Shown here piece by piece: positions 6,291 to 8,811 of a DNA stretch of 8,811 nucleotides; positions within the stretch are counted from its first letter, which is position 1, and the number at the start of each line of letters is the position of its first letter. The DNA lies in NCBI GenBank assembly GCA_035642715.1, contig DASQRW010000085.1, positions 1 through 8,811 on the forward strand, in the 5' to 3' direction. The DNA comes from JAJNBK01 sp035642715. GTDB lineage: Archaea; Thermoproteota; Nitrososphaeria; Nitrososphaerales; Nitrososphaeraceae. The position numbers and the translations under genes were made by a program. The notes under the pieces are model-generated. The model made no database searches, was not told the DNA's origin, and worked only from the letters and a program-made list of their open reading frames with translations.

Positions 6291-6407
6291 GTCTCTTTCT
6301 GGGAGTTAAAAAACTTTCAGCATGTGACTGTGACCATATGACAGAGTTAGTCACACGCTAAAAACAAATCTACCCCGGAAAGACACTGAAAAAATATATT
6401 TTTTTAT
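6291..6407 (+). ncRNA. Candidate structured RNA element, two nested stems with junction hairpin and T-tract end
   Basis: Outer stem P1: TCTTTCTGGG (6294-6303) pairs with CCCGGAAAGA (6374-6383) over 10 bp with one G-U. Inner stem P3: AGCATGTGACT (6319-6329) pairs with AGTCACACGCT (6349-6359), 10 of 11 positions with one A-C mismatch, closing a 19-base loop. A 4-bp hairpin, AGTT-AAAA-AACT (6304-6315), fits between them, giving a possible three-way junction. A perfect AAAAAATATATTTTTT palindrome with a T tract (6391-6407) follows, like a terminator. No ORF explains it. The probable ZIP promoter lies downstream of it (6504-6514), so it is more likely a separate small RNA or a non-autonomous mobile-element relic than a leader riboswitch. 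Strand is a guess. Confidence 0.4.
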
Positions 6408-6503
6408 GACTAACATTCTGTTTGAGAGGAAAGAAAACAGGAAAAATAACAACAAATAAAGTTATTTTAATTTTAAGTCAAACACATTTGCTAACTGTCA
6501 TTA

Positions 6504-6514
6504 TTAGTTATAAT
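6504..6514 (+). promoter_or_regulatory. Candidate TATA box of the ZIP gene
   Basis: TTAGTTATAAT is centred about 34 bases before the ATG at 6543, leaving a leader of only a few bases. A second possible site is TTTTTAACTT (6521-6530), but it is too close to the start. Confidence 0.35.
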
Positions 6515-6542
6515 GCGTGCTTTTTAACTTGTAATAATAAGA

Positions 6543-7271
6543 ATGGCTGCTGATACCATTGGAGCAATAGACATTCTCAGAGTAATTGCAATAACAGCTT
6601 TTGCTGGTGGAACAACATTTCTTGGTATTTATATTTCAAAGCGTACAAACTTCGCAGAGGACCATGTACTAGCACTTACAGCGTTTGGCGCAGGTATTCT
6701 CATATCAGCAGCAATTTTTTCTATGGTAATAGAAGCAGAGAAAAGTATTGGTATTATGGCAACATTGTTTGCGTTTATAGGGGGAGCCATAGTATTTACA
6801 ATTGCAGACATTATAGCAGAAAAGAAAGGTGGAGGAGCTGGTATTCTTCTTGGTATTGGATTAGATTCAATTCCTGAATCTTTAGCTATTGGTGCTGCTA
6901 TTGCTTCTGGTCCTTATCTTGCTTTGTCTCTTCTAATAGGTATACAAAATGTTTCTGAAGGTATTGCTTCATATAGAGAAATGATGACAGGTAAAACTGC
7001 ATTTAGTGACAATCCAAAGAAAGCATTTGCTGCTACAGGTGTAATTTCGATAATTCCTGTAATCTTAGGATTAGTAGGTCTTTTTTACCTAACAGGAATG
7101 AAAGAAGTTATTGCATATATACTTGCATTGTCGGCTGGTGGTATTTTCTATATGCTGCATTATGACATGATACCAAAGGCACATAGAGAAAGAAAATGGC
7201 TGCCAACGTTTGGTGCTGTTTTAGGATTTATAATTGGATTTGCTATAGTTAGAACAGTTGGTGGACAGTAG
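6543..7271 (+). CDS. ZIP-family divalent metal transporter
   Basis: A 242-residue integral membrane protein with eight likely helices (about 10-30, 43-63, 70-90, 98-122, 125-142, 162-184, 187-207, 221-239), the size and topology of prokaryotic ZIP transporters. The TM4 metal-site motif, usually HNxPEG, reads DSIPES (D108, P111, E112). The TM5 counterpart, usually H-x-x-x-E, reads QNVSEG (Q135, N136, E139). TM7 has LALSAGGIFYML followed by HYDMIPKAH, as in the family. ZIPs move Zn2+, Fe2+ or Mn2+ into the cytoplasm. The replacement of both family histidines by Asp and Gln suggests altered metal preference. Substrate cannot be told from sequence. The His-rich cytoplasmic loop seen in many ZIPs is absent. 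Single-gene transcription unit, no visible operon partner. Confidence 0.88.
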   Translation: MAADTIGAIDILRVIAITAFAGGTTFLGIYISKRTNFAEDHVLALTAFGAGILISAAIFSMVIEAEKSIGIMATLFAFIGGAIVFTIADIIAEKKGGGAGILLGIGLDSIPESLAIGAAIASGPYLALSLLIGIQNVSEGIASYREMMTGKTAFSDNPKKAFAATGVISIIPVILGLVGLFYLTGMKEVIAYILALSAGGIFYMLHYDMIPKAHRERKWLPTFGAVLGFIIGFAIVRTVGGQ

Positions 7272-7279
7272 TAGTAGTA
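7268..7279. repeat. (GTA)4 triplet run at the ZIP stop codon
   Basis: Four GTA triplets span the TAG stop (7269-7271). Read in the ZIP frame they give TAG TAG TAG TAA, four stops in a row, so leaky termination would be safely ended. Confidence 0.6.
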
Positions 7280-7280
7280 A

Positions 7281-7294
7281 TCCTTTGCAAAGGA
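7281..7294. terminator. 14-bp perfect palindrome just after the ZIP gene
   Basis: TCCTTTGCAAAGGA is a perfect palindrome starting 10 bases after the ZIP stop. It could be a hairpin at the mRNA end or a protein-binding site. No T tract follows on the plus strand, so a terminator role is uncertain. Confidence 0.3.
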
Positions 7295-7319
7295 GAGGAA
7301 AAGAAGACAATGATTGATA

Positions 7320-7334
7320 CAACAACAACAACAA
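7320..7334. repeat. (CAA)5 microsatellite, intergenic
   Basis: Five perfect CAA triplets in the gap after the ZIP gene, outside any supported coding frame. They resemble the CAA tracts inside genes elsewhere in this window. Confidence 0.7.
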
Positions 7335-7344
7335 TTTAACAATA

Positions 7345-7590
7345 TTAGAGGTTACTTCCTCCGACTGCTTTGAAGATGAATTTGTTAAAGTCTCACAGTC
7401 TAAGAACCCCACATGACACTTCGACGCAAACATCTGTTACTTTAATTTGATCGCCACTATTTCCTTCAACACCCTAGAATTTCAAGAATGGTTCTAGTCC
7501 ACTAGTTGGGCTGATATCGGCAAGTGATGCTGATGCTATTACCTCTAAGAGGAATGCTATAACAAGGATTATCTTTCTGTTAATATTCAA
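7345..7590 (-). pseudogene. Secreted small protein, 38 codons or a TAG-interrupted pseudogene
   Basis: From a TTG at 7588-7590 the minus strand encodes a good signal peptide: NINRKIILVIAFLLEVIASA then SLADISPTSGLEPFLKF, with an A-S-A-S-L-A cleavage-like site, ending at a TAG (7474-7476). The same frame continues sensibly as GVEGNSGDQIKVTDVCVEVS then CGVLRL to a TGA (7393-7395), and as DFNKFIFKAVGGSNL to a TAA (7345-7347). The AT-rich box at 7617-7628 sits about 33 bases upstream, right for a near-leaderless start. Either a 38-residue secreted peptide is made, or an ancestral protein of about 80 residues has acquired two nonsense codons. I favour the pseudogene. The family is not recognised. 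This is the main content of the 558-base gap 7272-7829. Confidence 0.45.
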
Positions 7591-7616
7591 AATCCTATGT
7601 ATAATAGTCTATTATG

Positions 7617-7628
7617 ATATTTATATCT
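7617..7628 (-). promoter_or_regulatory. TATA-like box upstream of the small secreted ORF
   Basis: On the minus strand this is AGATATAAATAT, centred about 33 bases before the TTG at 7590. The identical 12-mer recurs at 8149-8160, and its first 11 bases in this minus-strand reading also occur at 8161-8171. Confidence 0.35.
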
Positions 7629-7829
7629 AAATCTATTAATAATAAATTCTTCATTTGATTCTTCATTACATACATCTTAAAGGTGCACAAATCTTAGTAC
7701 TTTTCGAAGTGTTACTATAAAGAGGAATGTAGATGGTAATAAGGAAATATTTTGATATCATAGATGAAAGTAATAGTATCAGAAACGTTCCCTTTTTAAT
7801 CATGATCAGTTATAGTATAAGAAATATAT

Positions 7830-8054
7830 TTGCAAATTACAGAAGACAGAAAAAACCGGGTAATTGACCTATATTTTAGCCAGCACAAGACTTACGCCGA
7901 AATTGCACAAATAGAAAGAATCTCACCCCGTGATATACATATTATCATAAAAGAAGAACAAGCCAGACGGCAGAAGTATAAAGACCAACAACAACAAGAA
8001 GAAGAGCTAGCGGCTAAGCCAAAGACATATGTGTTGACTATATTTGACTTGTAG
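7830..8054 (+). pseudogene. HTH protein of a thaumarchaeal family, 3'-truncated
   Basis: From a TTG at 7830 (an in-frame TAA lies four codons upstream and no ATG is available) the frame reads QITEDRKNRVIDLYFSQHKT, then the helix-turn-helix YAEIAQIERISPRDIHIIIK, then a charged coiled coil with Gln/Glu runs (about 44-62). It ends with PKTYVLTIFDL and a TAG. In the family as I know it, the coiled coil is followed by a second conserved helical block ('LFSxGKTPVxVAIxLNL...FYKEYWKLK'). Here that block is missing, but decayed echoes appear in other frames: MDVIIPL near 8065-8085 and HAARHFKETDHPKLKPI at 8092-8142. The DNA-binding N-terminus is intact, so a short product could still be made. Its role is unknown; a regulatory one is inferred. 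Confidence 0.65.
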
Positions 8055-8148
8055 GTATGTTGAATGGATGTCATTATTCCTCTGAGGGTTGCATGCTGCA
8101 AGACATTTCAAAGAAACTGATCATCCTAAGCTAAAGCCCATTGAAAGC

Positions 8149-8171
8149 ATATTTATATCTTATTTATATCT
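8149..8171. repeat. Tandem 11-bp repeat of a TATA-like sequence
   Basis: TATTTATATCT occurs twice head to tail (8150-8160, 8161-8171), and a third exact copy lies at 7618-7628. The unit resembles an archaeal TATA box on either strand. No supported gene starts at the right distance on either side, so it may be a slippage duplication or the promoter of an unrecognised RNA. Confidence 0.5.
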
Positions 8172-8242
8172 TAGAGAAAAAGATATTCTTGTTTTTCTTC
8201 TTCTTCTTCATTTGTTGCTGGTAGAGATTCTTCTTTTTTATC

Positions 8243-8811
8243 CTAATCTTCGTCACTATCTTCTTCTTCCTCTTCTACTGCTTCAATATTCTCCTTACCT
8301 TCTTCTTCTTCTATGTCTTCTACTGCACCAGTTGTTGAAACTACATCCGCAGCTGGAAGAATCCTATATATTGCTCCATGACCAAGAGAAACAACATACA
8401 GATAACCATCAGGACCTACTTCTAGGTCAGTAATTCCACCAAACCCTTCAGCAAATACAACATCTTCTATACCAGTATCCCTAGTTTCAGCGACTTTGTC
8501 TGCAAGAGGTCCTTCAAGGACTAATTCTGTTCTATCTTGGTTTAAGTCAAAATGATAAATTCTTCCAGTAACAACATCTGATACAAACAAATCATTTACA
8601 TACTCTGCTCCCAACTTATCCGAATTAAGAAACTTTACTGCAGTAGGTCCTAAAGTAACAGTCCATTCATATTCAGGATCACTATATTCTCCTTTTCCAT
8701 CAAAGCTGACTAAACCATCCTCTTCTTCTGGATCAAAGTCATCAGCGTTAGAAGACATACCTGTAATTTCTAACCATCCACTGTTAAATCCAGGTTCTAC
8801 CAAATTGATCT
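8243..8811 (-). CDS. Glucose/sorbosone dehydrogenase-like (PQQ sugar dehydrogenase family) propeller, C-terminal part, cut by window edge
   Basis: The frame is open to the last base (it continues upstream as I-N-L-V-E-P), so the TTG at 8803 is not the true start. Recognisable family elements are a PGFNSGW segment next to the edge (family 'NyGWP'), the LFVSDVVTGRIYHFDLN blade (about 8590-8540), and FGGITDLEVGPDGYLYV-VSLGHGAIYRI (about 8443-8360). The last two segments are typical of the final blades of the six-bladed GSDH/Yli-type propeller. These enzymes oxidise sugars with PQQ, usually outside the cytoplasmic membrane, but the catalytic His and most of the cofactor site would lie outside this window. 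After the propeller comes an unusual acidic tail (8317-8246, rich in Glu/Asp) encoded by GAA/GAG repeats. The in-frame TAG (8243-8245) is followed by 23 more open, acidic codons. Confidence 0.85.
   Translation of the reverse strand, partial: INLVEPGFNSGWLEITGMSSNADDFDPEEEDGLVSFDGKGEYSDPEYEWTVTLGPTAVKFLNSDKLGAEYVNDLFVSDVVTGRIYHFDLNQDRTELVLEGPLADKVAETRDTGIEDVVFAEGFGGITDLEVGPDGYLYVVSLGHGAIYRILPAADVVSTTGAVEDIEEEEGKENIEAVEEEEEDSDED

Noticed and set aside
6291..6407. Metal riboswitch controlling the ZIP gene
   Set aside because: The probable ZIP TATA box (6504-6514) is downstream of the structure, so the structure would not be in the ZIP mRNA. No known riboswitch consensus was recognised either.
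5814..6542. tRNA or rRNA gene in the long gap
   Set aside because: No cloverleaf, no GTTCRANYC box B and no rRNA motif was seen. The gap is explained by the transposase relic, the structured element and the ZIP promoter.
7268..7334. CRISPR-like or tandem array after the ZIP gene
   Set aside because: The repeats are simple triplets (GTA and CAA) without spacers. No CRISPR repeat or cas gene is present in the window.
7345..8245. TAG recoding (for example pyrrolysine) in this organism
   Set aside because: Two frames continue past TAG, but the intact CBS and ZIP genes end in TAG with no sensible continuation (ZIP has TAG TAG TAG TAA). Nonsense mutation is the simpler reading.
8089..8433. Leu-rich plus-strand ORF of 114 codons
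   Set aside because: Its Leu runs are the antisense of the GAA/GAG repeats encoding the acidic tail of the minus-strand dehydrogenase-like gene. Only its first 18 codons resemble anything, and they fit the decayed HTH family instead.

Overview
The window looks like a gene-poor, AT-rich stretch of chromosome from an ammonia-oxidising archaeon of the class Nitrososphaeria (Thaumarchaeota), possibly Nitrososphaera- or Nitrosocosmicus-like. The evidence is the set of families: a DUF6659-like protein, a stand-alone receiver protein, an HTH protein with a 'YAEIAQIERISPRDIH' start, a CBS/C2H2 protein, a Vgb-like propeller and a decayed RadA-like paralogue. TATA-like boxes sit about 20-35 bases before starts with little or no leader, and (AAT)n, (CAA)n and (GAA)n runs encode poly-Asn, poly-Gln and poly-Glu. 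The taxon is inferred from family recognition, not from a search.

Layout from left to right. At 1-308 is a start-less minus-strand ORF fragment (77-259) and the promoter of a large membrane-anchored Vgb-like seven-bladed propeller (309-1985, +). Bases 1986-2434 hold a minus-strand relic of a C-terminal membrane anchor (2121-2300). A small protein with two membrane segments (2435-3094, +) converges on a truncated response-regulator receiver (3152-3469, -). That gene is divergent from a DUF6659-like gene (3664-4023, +). Next come two tandem palindromes (4161-4190) and a heavily mutated RadA/Rad51-like pseudogene (4264-5090, +). A CBS-pair/C2H2 zinc-finger protein follows (5172-5813, +).

The 729-base gap at 5814-6542 holds a decayed IS6/IS240-like transposase C-terminus (minus strand) and a strong two-stem structured element (6291-6407). 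Then come a ZIP-family metal transporter (6543-7271, +), a short minus-strand secreted-peptide ORF or pseudogene (7345-7590), and an HTH gene that has lost its 3' part (7830-8054, +). Last is the C-terminal half of a glucose/sorbosone-dehydrogenase-like propeller with an acidic tail (8243-8811, -), cut by the window edge.

The genes do not form an operon or an obvious shared pathway: most stand alone with their own promoter. The main theme is decay. Intact housekeeping-type or surface genes alternate with at least five fragments or pseudogenes plus a truncated receiver, next to a transposase relic. I found no convincing new multi-gene system. The most original signals are the structured RNA-like element at 6291-6407, the CBS plus C2H2 fusion, and the number of gene relics too short or broken for ordinary gene calling.
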